From: Oncomelania hupensis
Lineage: Eukaryota; Mollusca; Gastropoda; Littorinimorpha; Pomatiopsidae
Direction of reading: 5' to 3'
NCBI GenBank assembly: GCA_036898135.1
Contig: CM072523.1
Coordinates: 1,521,311-1,585,310, forward strand
DNA length: 64,000 nucleotides
Position numbers and translations under genes: made by a program. The notes under the pieces are model-generated. The model was given only the letters and a program-made list of their open reading frames with translations. It was not told the origin of the DNA and did no database searches. Below, one piece after another: positions 34,855 through 45,534 of the stretch. How positions within the stretch are numbered: position 1 is the first letter of the stretch; every line of letters starts with the position of its first letter.

Positions 34855-36095
34855 CAGGGATGTCGTTTGGGTCGGATCTTCGGCTTTTAGCCGAAATTTT
34901 TATAAAAAAAGCCGATAAACTGTCCGTCATGTCGGCTCGCCGAGCCGAAGTTTTCACGGGTGAATCGGCTCGGTTTTGTCCATTTCTGCGATATTCCTGT
35001 GCTGTACGCTTGCAGTTTAGGTGAGGATTCGATAATTACTAAGGTTAAATCCAGAAACTCTGACAATATTGTGGTCTGTCAAGGGACAGTCTAAACTTTT
35101 TATTGTTTTTGTGTGTCTAAAATTTAAGAAAATAAAATTTATTTTTAATGTTCTTATTCTACTCTTAAAATCATGTTTTATAACAAAGATATGCATCCAC
35201 AGAACACCTTTAATACATGGAGGTTTTGATTGATTGATTGATTGTTGCTTTAGGTCCAGCGGACTCTTCCGAGCCAAATCAGGACCGGACAACCCCCGAT
35301 CCGCATAAAAGATCTGCTGAAACAGCCTTAGTGGGAAAATTGAACGCCCTCCACCGGCCAGTCACTTTACAATAAAGACATCCCACGCAGGGGACGGCTG
35401 AGGCTTTACCCCAACTACTCGAACCCCCGGTTACATAAACAAAATAGAATACAAACATCATTATAAATCATCAACAAAACATATACATATAAAATGCCTA
35501 TATTGCTAAATAATAACATCATAGGAAGCCCTAGTGACCACCCGGCAGAAAGCGTCCAACACTCCCAAGCTGATCCAACAGACCTCATACACAAACAAGG
35601 AGCCTTGTCCAGGAAGAGTTTTCAAGAAAAAAGGTAGGTCATTGATCTAGCGATGAAGAAGATAGTATAGCAGAGTGATAGGACAGAGCAGGAATGGGAA
35701 AGAGCAAATGAGGAAGACAGCGACAGTGGGAATTTAAAGCACTAAATTTCCAGAAAGTGGGGATACTATTTATACTGAAACCCCCGGCACCCCAACGGGG
35801 GTACTGTTGCCGCAGTGAATTGGTCATGACTACAAAGTCAAGACAGGTTTTCAACTGGGGCTTTCACTTTTCCCTTTATAGGTTAGAACAATCTACAGTG
35901 GCAAGATTGCTCATGTCCCCAAGGGGTATATATGAAGGTGGAGGGTGCACGTTAACGTAGTGAATCTAGTAAAAAAAAAAAAAAACATGGGAGACTGCTT
36001 TGGAAGAGAGAGCCGAAACTTTCTGTAAAAAGCCGAAAGTTTCACGGCTGTTTCGGCCAAATCGCCGAAGAAAAAATTTCCTAGCAACATCCCTG
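34855..36095. mobile_element. hAT-like element with 5-bp TSD, 1241 bp
   Basis: Ends CAGGGATGT(C/T)G inverted, flanked by AGTTT on both sides (34850-34854 and 36096-36100). Subterminal GGCTTTTAGCCGAAA/TTTCGGC hairpins lie at each end. An R600 copy occupies the centre. Confidence 0.75.
35228..35930 (-). mobile_element. R600 retroposon copy 4 (with 130-bp extension)
   Basis: Same unit as at 31811. The extension contains TTTTCAACTGGGGCTTTCAC and TATAGGTTAGAACAATCTAC. It lies inside the hAT-like element. Confidence 0.88.
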
Positions 36096-36108
36096 AGTTT
36101 ATAGTTTG

Positions 36109-36400
36109 GACCGACAACACGATGACATGCTTACAGTGGTGAGGAAACGGAAACCCCGATGGTCACCAGAGCATCAGGCCTTACAAAGATCATCCTGCAA
36201 GGCACGGTTCAAGGAGGCAGACGAAGAGGGAGACAAAACGAGGTGGGAGGACAACATTCGAGAATGGACTGGCGTGACACTGAGCGAAGCCAAGATCGAG
36301 GGTTGCTGAGGACAGAGAAAGATGGAGTACGCTGGTTAAACGATCGTCTGTGGTGTCCCTGGACCCAACGACTTTTGAGTTAAGGGATACTAGGATAGGA
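36109..36400 (+). mobile_element. GGATA-family LINE 3' fragment
   Basis: CAACACGATGACATGCTTAC through GGGATACTAGGATAGGATA, abutting the right TSD of the 34855 element. Confidence 0.82.
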
Positions 36401-37661
36401 TATATATATATAGTTTATATACCAGTACGGCTACTATATTCAATATTACCAATGATAAAGCAGATAGAATTAAAATTATAATATATTTAAAAAACAAAAA
36501 TGAAAAAATAATTTAAAATTTAAAATCAAAGGCATTTAGATCAGTGATCTTATGGTACTGTACAGTGGTATGTCAGTGTGCTGCGTGTGTCTATCTACTG
36601 CAGAAGGGAAGGATTTTATCAGTGCTTTAAGGGCAAGAATTTATATTACCCTTGTTATGCACACTTTTTTTTTAATTCTTCCCACCCACGCACTCCCTCC
36701 CTTCCTCCCTCTTTTGATCTTGACCTATTAGGTGGGTCGGTGAATAAAAAAACAACTCCACTTGTGCTCATTTGCCAGATGACGCCTTCATCAAGCTCAA
36801 GCACGCAGGTGTAAGCTTATTTCTCAGTTTGGACACGACATTCTCGTGCAGGACTAGGCCTACTTTTCCCGCCAAATATGCAAATGCAGCCATTGTGTGC
36901 ATTGCGTCGCTGCTGGTTGTGGCGGTGGCTGGGGCGGGGTAGTCAGAGGAGATCGGGGGAGAGGCGAACGTAATCGGCCACGCTGTGTGGCGAGGCAAGT
37001 ATAGCAGGCCGGAGGCATGGGAGGCGAGATATAGCAAACGCTCGAGCATTTGCACGAGCAAATGCGCGAGCATTTGAACGAGCAAATGCGCGAGCATTTG
37101 AACGAGCAAATGCGCCAACCTCGCGCACTTGCTCGCGCATTTGTTCCTGCAAGTGTTCGAGCAAATACACGAGCAATTGCGCGATCATTTGCTCGAGCGG
37201 TTGCTACGCCCGTTGCTATAAGGGTTTTGCTGAAAACTGTCAACGGAAAGGAACTGAAAATAAACACGTTTTTTTTTGTGTGTGTGTGTTTTTTTTTTTA
37301 GATCTCCGACCTATATATTTTGTATTTATCCGCATTAGTTTGATGTTAAATATTTACGTAATATTTGTGGCCCTTAAACTTAATTTCTAAGTAGAAAACA
37401 ATTTAAATAACTGTCTCAATATGTTTTAAGATAGCTTTTATTTTGAAATATTATTAAAGTAGTACTATTAGTAATTAATATGTAAATATATATAGAAACG
37501 GGTGTATTTTTTTTATTCCGCGCAAGAACGCGTGGGGTGTCTTATCTGTGATACGAATGGCGGCAAGTCAAACTCAAAGTGTAAATGTAGGATTAGTAAA
37601 CGAACTTCTAGACAATGTGTGCAGTCTCGTAAATCTAAGGACTGAAATGGTCGACAGGTAA

Positions 37662-37664
<3 letters not shown>

Positions 37665-37722
<58 letters not shown>
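37665..37722. repeat. (ATT)n microsatellite
   Basis: About 58 bp of ATT repeats in the left foldback arm; absent from the right arm. Confidence 0.95.
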
Positions 37723-37724
<2 letters not shown>

Positions 37725-38176
37725 TTTACTCATTAATCTTAAGATTTGCACGTAAAAAGTTTATGGGTACAGCGCAAACGCCAAAGATTAAAGAAGAAAA
37801 AAATAGATCTAGCGTACATTTTGTAGTGGATGAATATTAAGTTTAGTAGTGCTATATTTCACTAATTATTATTCATATTATTACTAATAAATACAAGAAA
37901 TATTTAATTTGAGTACGTCTCAAATTCCGGGTATAATTTTTACGTTTATGGAGCGGAATATAGCAAACTGATTCTGATTCTGATTCTGATTAATACGTCG
38001 TTTATCATCCAGAAATCTGGCGTTGGTACGACGGTGAGGGGTGCGCAGCACGGTGTTGTTAGTGGCGCTGGGCTGCCGTCAGCGCGGATTTAAAAGAGTC
38101 CACTGATGTTGAGTGGACAGTTGAGTTGTCCAGTTTATGTTGAGTGGACAGTTGAGTTGTCCAGTTTGTTCCAGGC

Positions 38177-38387
38177 ATAATTATTTGCTCGCGCAGGTTA
38201 GCGCATTTGCGCGAATAAATGATCGTGCACTTGCTCGCGCATTTGCTCGAACACTTGCTGGAGCAAATGCGCGAACCTCGCGCAAATGCTCGAGAATTTG
38301 CTCCAGCAAGTGTTCGAGCAAATGCGCGAGCAAGTGCACGATCATTTATTCGCGCAAATGCGCTAACCTGCGCGAGCAAATAATTAT
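38177..38387. repeat. Perfect 92-bp palindrome arms with 27-bp spacer
   Basis: 38177-38268 and 38296-38387 are exact reverse complements by eye, starting ATAATTATTTGCTCGCGCAG. The spacer is 27 bp. It could extrude as a 92-bp hairpin. Confidence 0.88.
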
Positions 38388-38946
38388 GGAAGGCGAGATA
38401 TAGCTAACGCGCGCGCATTTGCGCAACCATTTGCACGAGCAAATGCGCGAACCTCGCGCACTTGTTCGCGCATTTGCTCGCACACATGCTGGAGCCAATG
38501 CTCGAGCATTTGCGCGAGGTTCGCGCACTTGCTCGCGCATTTGCTCCAGCAAGTGTGCGAGCAAATGCGCGTGCGTTTGCCATATTTATTGAGTTTGACT
38601 TGCCGCCATTAATATTACTAATCCTACATTCACACTTTGAGTTTGACTTGCCGCCGTTTATATCTATATATTTACATATTAATTAAATGCAAATGCTCGA
38701 GTGTTTGCTATATCTCGCCTCCCATGCTTCCGGCCTGCTATATTCCGCTCCGCAAACGTAAAAATTATACCCGGAAAAGAATGTATATATGCAAAAGAAT
38801 TTGAGACCTGCACAAATTAAATATTTCTTGCATTTATTAGTAATAATATTACTAATCCTACATTCACACTTTGAGTTTGACTTGACGCCATTCGTATCAC
38901 AGATAAGACACCCCACGCGTTCTTGCGCGGATGAAAAAATACACCC

Positions 38947-38948
<2 letters not shown>

Positions 38949-39022
<74 letters not shown>
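38949..39022. repeat. (AT)n microsatellite
   Basis: About 74 bp of AT repeats in the right foldback arm. The left arm has only ATATATAT at the matching place. Confidence 0.97.
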
Positions 39023-39026
<4 letters not shown>

Positions 39027-39097
39027 TACTAATACTTTAATAATATTTTATAATAAAAGCTATCCTAAAACATATTGAGACAGTTATTTAAATTGTA

Positions 39098-39531
39098 TCC
39101 TATCCTATCCTATTCTGTCCCGTAACCCGAAGGTCGTAGGGGCACCACAGATGATCGTTTAACCAGCATACTCCATCTTTCTCTGTCCTCAGCAGCCCTG
39201 ATGGCTTCGCTCAGTGTCAAACCAGTCCATTCTCGAATGTTGTCCTCCCACCTATTCTTCTACCTCCTTGCACTGTGCCTTGCAGAATAGTCTTTGCAAG
39301 GCCTGATGATCTGGTGACGTGGCCATACCATCGGAGTTTCCGTTTCTTCACCACTGTGAGCAGGTCATCGTGTTGTCCAATGGCTTGTGTGATGGTCTGT
39401 CGGACTTCGTCGTTGGTGATGTGTTGGGTATAGGAAATGCCCAGAAGTCTTCTGTAGTACCTCATCTCCATGCTTTGTATTCTTCGTTGGAGATCTGCTG
39501 TGAGGGTCCAAGCTTCGCAAGCGTATACTAC
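39098..39531 (-). mobile_element. GGATA-family LINE 3' fragment
   Basis: Starts with (ATCCT)n on the plus strand. The minus strand gives MEMRYYRRLLGISYTQHITN through [18 protein letters not shown]. Confidence 0.9.
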
Positions 39532-40089
39532 TTAGAAATTAAGTTTAAGGACCACAAATATTACGTAAATATTTAACATCAAACTAATGCGGATAAATAC
39601 AAAATATCTAGGTCGGAGATCTTGAAAAACACATGTGTTCATTTTCAGTTCCTTTCCGTTGACAGTTTTCAGCAAAACCCTTATAGCAACGGGCGTAGCA
39701 ACCGCTCGAGCAAATGATCGCGCACTTGCAGGAACAAATGCGCGAGCAAGTGCGCAAGGTTCGCGCATTTGCTCGTGTAAATGCTCGCGCAAATGCGAGC
39801 GCGTTTGCTATATCTCGCCTCCCATAAGCAAGTGCGCGAGGTTCGCGCATTTGCTCGTGCAAATGCTCGCGCGTTTGCTATATCTCGCCTCCCATACGGA
39901 GGAGAGAAGATACACCATATTTTTGGAGAAGTGTTCGATCGTCTACAGCGTAACTTGGAGTCACCGAGGCTAACGTTTGTCTCGCTCCAAATCCTAGTGA
40001 GAGGTACCGATGGGTCTGCTTTGTCTCGTCCGAACCAGGGAGCTTTTAATTACTATGGGCTCCCCCTGTCCGAACCACGCTCCTAGAAG

Positions 40090-40815
40090 GCAAGATAAGT
40101 TGCTGAACATACTTCTAGCTTAGGTGAAACCTCTAAATCTTGCCCTCTCTTTCTCTGCAGACTTACATTACTGAATTTGTATGTATAATCGTGAGTCTGT
40201 ATTTTGACTGGATCCCCACACACTTGGAACCTTTTTGTCACCTTATCGCCTTCTCTGTATAAGAGTTTTGGTTTTCAATACAATTATTTATTTGAAAAAA
40301 AAAATTAAAAAAATCCCCACCAACCAAATGTACAAAGGTTATTGCTTGCATTTGTAAAACAAACAGCATTGAAGCTATATTTTATGAATTTGAAGAATTG
40401 TTTGAAACTGAAATGCATAAATTATAAGGCGTGTGCAAAGCAGGAAAGAGAAGAACAAATGGAGGATGATAGAAAAATAACACCACACACTGATAAAAAC
40501 CATTAAAACAATTTGAATTTGTTGGTGTACAAACACTCATAGTCTCTTTAATGAACGCCACATTTCTCTACTTCCCACGACTATTGCACAAACATGGATG
40601 TCACATGATGATCAACTGGCAGCTGTAATAGGCTAGACGTCACCTGATCGTGGAAACAAGTTGTATTAAATAAACTTTGCAACAAACATCCACACTTCAA
40701 GCAAGTCCCCACATTCTACCTGCCAAACCTTCCAAATGATCGCAACAGTCTGTGCAGTACAAGCGAACAAACAGCTGGTTATCGGTTGGCAAGACTTTGT
40801 TAATACAGCGATACC
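40090..40815. other. Intergenic, nothing recognised
   Basis: AT-rich sequence without convincing ORF, RNA or TE termini. Confidence 0.5.
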
Positions 40816-40819
40816 AACA

Positions 40820-41010
40820 GGTCACCACCCAGCTCAGTAGTAGAGCGTTCACCTGGCATATGGCGACCCAGGTGGAATCTTGTGGTTCCATTTTGCACGG
40901 TTCACCTCAGCAGTATAATTGCTCTGGCGGTTCAGCGTTGACTTAGTTCCCTACTCCCATCCCTGAAAGAGTTATTCCTGTCTGCCCCATAGCCAATGGT
41001 GGCCAGAGAC
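40820..41010 (+). mobile_element. Possible tRNA-derived SINE
   Basis: CCCAGCTCAGTAGTAGAGCG resembles an A box, and TGTGGTTCCATTTTGC a weak B box 50 bp on. No acceptor stem. Confidence 0.4.
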
Positions 41011-41039
41011 ATTATACTTAATTTTAATTGATTGTTAGT

Positions 41040-41605
41040 CGTTGTTTATAGGGTCTGGCAGATTGCAAAGAGCCAAATCTAGGGCCTCAACTCGGTTGCA
41101 AGAGGGCTCACCCCCTTATCGGTATAAAAGATCTGCTGAAACAACCCTAATATGGCAACACTGAAGGCACTACACCAGCCGGTCACTTTACAATAAAGGC
41201 ATCATATGCAAGAGACGCTGAGGCTGTACTCTAATTTATCAAATGCCCGTTTACAAAAACTAAAATAGAAAATAAACATCATTATAAAATATTAACAAAA
41301 CATATATAAAATGCCTACATTGCCAAATGCCACAGAATGCCCTAGTGACCACTTGTCAAAAAGCGTCCAATATCCACAAGCTGACCCAACAAACCCCATA
41401 CACAAATTAGGAGTTTTGGAAGAGTTTTCAAGAAAAAATAGGCAACTGGTCCTTTGAAGAAGTTAGTTCATTGATAGAACAGAGTAAGAACGAGAAAAAA
41501 ACAAAGGAGAAAGACAGCAACAGGGAATTTAAAGCACTAAATTTCCACAAAGTGGGGATAATATTTATACAGAACCCCACAGCATCTCCACGGGGATGAG
41601 GTGGA
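41040..41605 (-). mobile_element. Diverged R600 copy
   Basis: Retains GATCTGCTGAAACAACCCTA, CGGTCACTTTACAATAAAG and AAAGCACTAAATTTCCA in the family order, but is clearly older than the 31-36 kb copies. Confidence 0.75.
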
Positions 41606-44600
41606 GGGGCTTAATTGATTGTGATAACCAACACTGAACACAAACATCTTATATAAAGTCAATTGCAAATATTTTATTTTATTTATGTCACGTTGTATCA
41701 ACCACAAAGATCTATCAAAGCTGCGATTGTCAAGTCGTTCTTGTTCATTTGCACACTGAAAGTAAAAATAAATCATTGTACATTAGTACCATACCGCATG
41801 GTTGAGACTTGTCCAGGTCTTCGCCCTTTCTCAAGTCTCAGCAAAGACAAGGCCAGGTGATGTAACGAAGTATGGTAGGTAAGGGGGGAAGGGAATGCCA
41901 TTACGTAATCCTCAACTTCAAGCAAACTGAAATCAAATGTCTGCGGAGGCTTGAGAGACAGAGAAGACTTGGTCTAGTGTCGGCTAGGTTGTATGGCATT
42001 TGCATTATAATTATGTTGCAGACCAGTGCCACCTCCATCCACCGTTAGCACAATACTACCGTGTTACGCCAGCAGTAACCCCACTTTCTATCCTCTGTCT
42101 GGTACTACCATCACGCCGATCAAGCCATTACGCTCGCCGTTCTTTGTATCAACGTACTGACCACACAGCGTGGTCCACACTGGCCATACGTTGACCTCTC
42201 ACTACTCTCAGCAGCTTTTGAGTGGCAAGGCGTAACGCTGGAAGCACGCAGTTGTGTTCACCGCTGTCTGCAAAGCACGTGGCCGGGACTTGCACTTACC
42301 TCTCGCATACTCACTATTAGCCTTAAAAAGTTTGTGGTGCGGTAACACGGCTTAATGACAGTAGATCAAACCCGGCCTTCGGAGAACTCTTTCAGCGGGC
42401 TAACATTGGCAGTCTCTGTGGCATTGTGTGAGCTGTCTGCCATCAAAGACACCATGCTTACAGTGCCTCACTGTCTCTGTGGCGTTGTGTGAGCTGTCTG
42501 CCATCAAAGACACCACGCTCACAGTGCCTCACTGTCTCTGTGGCATTGTGTGAGCTGTCTGCCATCAAAGACACCACGCTTACAGTGCCTCACTGTCTTT
42601 GTGGCATTGTGTGAGCTGTCTGCCATCAAAGACACCACGCTTACAGTGCCTCGCTGTCTCTTTCAGTCTACTGCGCTTCCTCCCTAAAAGGTTCCTGCTT
42701 AAAAAGCTGAGCAGTTTTTTATGAACAACTAGTGTTGGGTGCTTTAGTGTCTGTTCTAGACGCTTCTTCCCACTTCTCACTACCTAACAAAATAATGGTG
42801 TGCAAAGCGCTAAATAAGGATTGCAGTCGCCAATAGCTTGAATCAAACAATCAAAACTTATCCTATAAATACAATGGCACTACCATCTCTCTCTCAACAG
42901 CCGACATGCAGTAACACTGAATTATGTGGGTACTGGCATCAATCAACAGTTGACACAGAACTGTATCAATATATATATTAAGTCATTTAGCCTGAATGAA
43001 GCAGGCAGTGCACAAAATCCATTACGTAATAATTTGTAGCTATACAGTACTACTATACATGTTGGAGCAAACAGCACCATACAGTGCTTAACTCACCACA
43101 CTTAACACTACCAAGCATACAGATTGAATTAGGGCATCAGTTAAGGAAAGTGAACGGATTGTTTGTCAAATAATCATCATACAATTATCAAGTAAGTTAT
43201 CAAGGGCTAAACAACACACTCTCACCACATGCAGACATTATTCCCTATTTTTCTTGGCGAAATGGCAATATATATAACATGCCAGTCCACTTCAATCTTG
43301 TACACAAACATCTCTCAACAACAAAATCATAAAGGCGAGACACAATCAATAAATACGCTCTTCACAATTGTTCTGTTTGCAATTTGTACATAGCTCTGTA
43401 TCACATTGCTCATTCACAACCTATCTGCTGCACGCAAATATACCTCTGTTGTACGCACACCTCCGGTGTACCCAGACACACCTTTTAACACGGAAATCAA
43501 ATACAATCGTCACAAACCTATCAATTTCTCTTATTCTCCACGCCCCTGTCATCACTACTGTGCAAGCAGGATTACAGTTCTAATTCTGACTGTCAGTGCA
43601 ATGACAGTCGTACGGTTTGTATTTAATGATGAAAATCAGCCTGATGAGAAAACAACCCATCTTCATTACCTCAAAGAAAGACAACCCACACACAGTGTTG
43701 ACCACATTTGTATTATGAAACAGAAAAATGACATTACATAAAGTCCGTATTATCATGAGAAACTGACAAAACATCGTGACATACAGTTTTTATAATAATA
43801 TAACTTGCTAAGCTCCATGACAAATCTAGTGTAGGCAAGTCAGTACACAACAAGAAGTCAAAAATAACATTAACCACAAACAAATATCTTCAGCCACAAA
43901 ACCATCCACTTCCCATTAAAATGTGCACCGTTATTTGAGCACACACACACACACTCACACCCTCACTTGTCACAAACATGGCACCAGACAGTCCATGTAT
44001 GATAAAAACAATCTCCCGTGTATAGTACATGGAATAATGTACCCTTACCCTAACTCCAATAACACAACACAAAACTAAGGATATTTATGCGGCATTGTTT
44101 CTTAAGGAAAAAATCAGTTCAAAGTGCAGATTTAATCCCCAAACCCAATTCATTATGTTACAGAACAGGGGCATTAAATGTTGAGCTCCAAACTCAGCAG
44201 TGGATACCAAACAGCCTTTAAATCAGAAATAGAAGGGGACACCCTCAGTATCGCTGTGGCCAAACTAATGAGCCGCACTGCGGGACTAATAACAACATTC
44301 ATAAATTCAATCCTTGCCACAGCAGCAAACTGCACTCATGACATCGTTGATACACGTTAAAAGTATAACGTAACAATAAGTATATCGTGCCAATGAATTT
44401 TTATTCTATTGGAAGTTCAAAAGCTAACGGTACTCTACTTTCGTTCCGGCTGCGGGGACTGTTATATTAGGTCTGGTATTATTTTGTTTATGTAATTATT
44501 CAAATATATCTCCACATGCGTAAGTTTATACAACATTACAGAAAAATGAAACAGCAAACGAGGAAATAAACTTATCACTTGGTTTGAAGGGTAGCTTCAG

Positions 44601-45388
44601 TTTATTGGTCTATTTTGGATAGGTGGAAGGATGTTTCAAGACCAAGTAGAGTTATTACAGCTTATTGATTTCACCTTTGAAAAAAGTCATATGTAGTCAC
44701 TGTAGCGGTTCAAAGAGTGTAACTTTGCGCTATCAATTCTTCTTTTTATGCATTTGCTGTCACTTTTATTTGGACACGTTTGTTGTGAAAGCATGCTAAT
44801 TGTTACTTTGAGACTTGGAGAGCACTCAGTTGGTCTCCTCCTACTTATAATAGCAAGACTGTGTGTTATCTACTGCTGCGCCATCGGGGATCCACCCAAT
44901 GTGTAATACCACTGTGGTTACAGTGAACTGTGATCAAATGTGGAGTCTCTACTGCAACATTAGCTTATGCCCCCTTTCTGTATAATCCCAATCCTCTCTA
45001 AGTCTAACATCCATCTTCTAAAGCAGTTCTAAAGGAACATGAAATGTTTATTGTTATGAGCACAAACTACAGAATACTTTATCATCCCAATAAGATAGGT
45101 GTGTAGTAAACACGATATATAAACACTGCTGGTAGCAGATGAGTTGCGCCTCTCCATAGAGTATTTAGTCTATATCCCAAACCTTATCTTGTGTTGGTGG
45201 AGGAAGAGGTTTCAAAACGCAACGATACTCCAAGCCCTAAACACAGTAATAACAGCATAGTAAACTACTCTGGAGTCAGTATGGAGTCCCTAGGGTAACA
45301 CCAGCCAAACATTAACCCAAAAACATCACAGCATGAGCTCTCCATTTGAGGCAGGTGTCTATAAATTGAACTTAAAGCACAACGTCTG
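41606..45388. other. Downstream of DNAJC3: probable 3' UTR and intergenic
   Basis: Apart from a 61-bp minisatellite, I see no TE or gene here. The part nearest DNAJC3 is likely 3' UTR. Several TTTATT (AATAAA on the minus strand) occur, and I cannot choose the polyadenylation site. Confidence 0.4.
42409..42656. repeat. 61-bp minisatellite, four copies
   Basis: GTCTCTGTGGCATTGTGTGA, GCTGTCTGCCATCAAAGACA, then CCACGCTTACAGTGCCTCACT. Nearly identical copies. Confidence 0.95.
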
Positions 45389-45534
45389 CTAATTGAAGTT
45401 GAATTTAAAGTTGAAGCCTCCAGAGCCGAAAGGATTAAATCCCTGGTTGAAGAATGGATGACCACCAAAACCTTGACCTTGCTGCTGCTCGGGGTCAAGC
45501 GGATCTTCACCCATATCGAACCGTTTGCGCATTT
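45389..45534 (-). CDS. DNAJC3: DNAJC3 exon 11, C-terminus
   Basis: Acceptor TTTCAG. Encodes MRKRFDMGEDPLDPEQQQGQ and ends GGFNFKFNFN then TAG at 45391-45389. This is the Gly/Phe-rich C-terminal tail typical of DNAJC3. Confidence 0.97.

Larger units (their letters stand above)
36996..39905. mobile_element. Large foldback/palindromic locus
   Basis: About 0.8-kb arms (37170-37968 and 38735-39720) are inverted copies. The shared order includes TAAGGGTTTTGCTGAAAACT, AATATTTACGTAATATTTGT, GATACGAATGGCGGCAAGTC and a GGAGCGGAATATAGCA block. The tips and centre are built from GCGCGAGCAAATGCGCGAGC-like 10-12-bp words in both orientations. GGGAGGCGAGATATAGCAAA recurs five times as an edge motif. A GGATA-family LINE (39098-39531) interrupts only the right arm. 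The long Ala/Arg-rich ORFs are a by-product of the words. Confidence 0.8.

Noticed and set aside
36768..39862. Repeated Ala-Arg-Ala-Asn-Ala ORFs on both strands
   Set aside because: By-product of GCGCGAGCAAATGC words in the foldback locus; equally open in both orientations.
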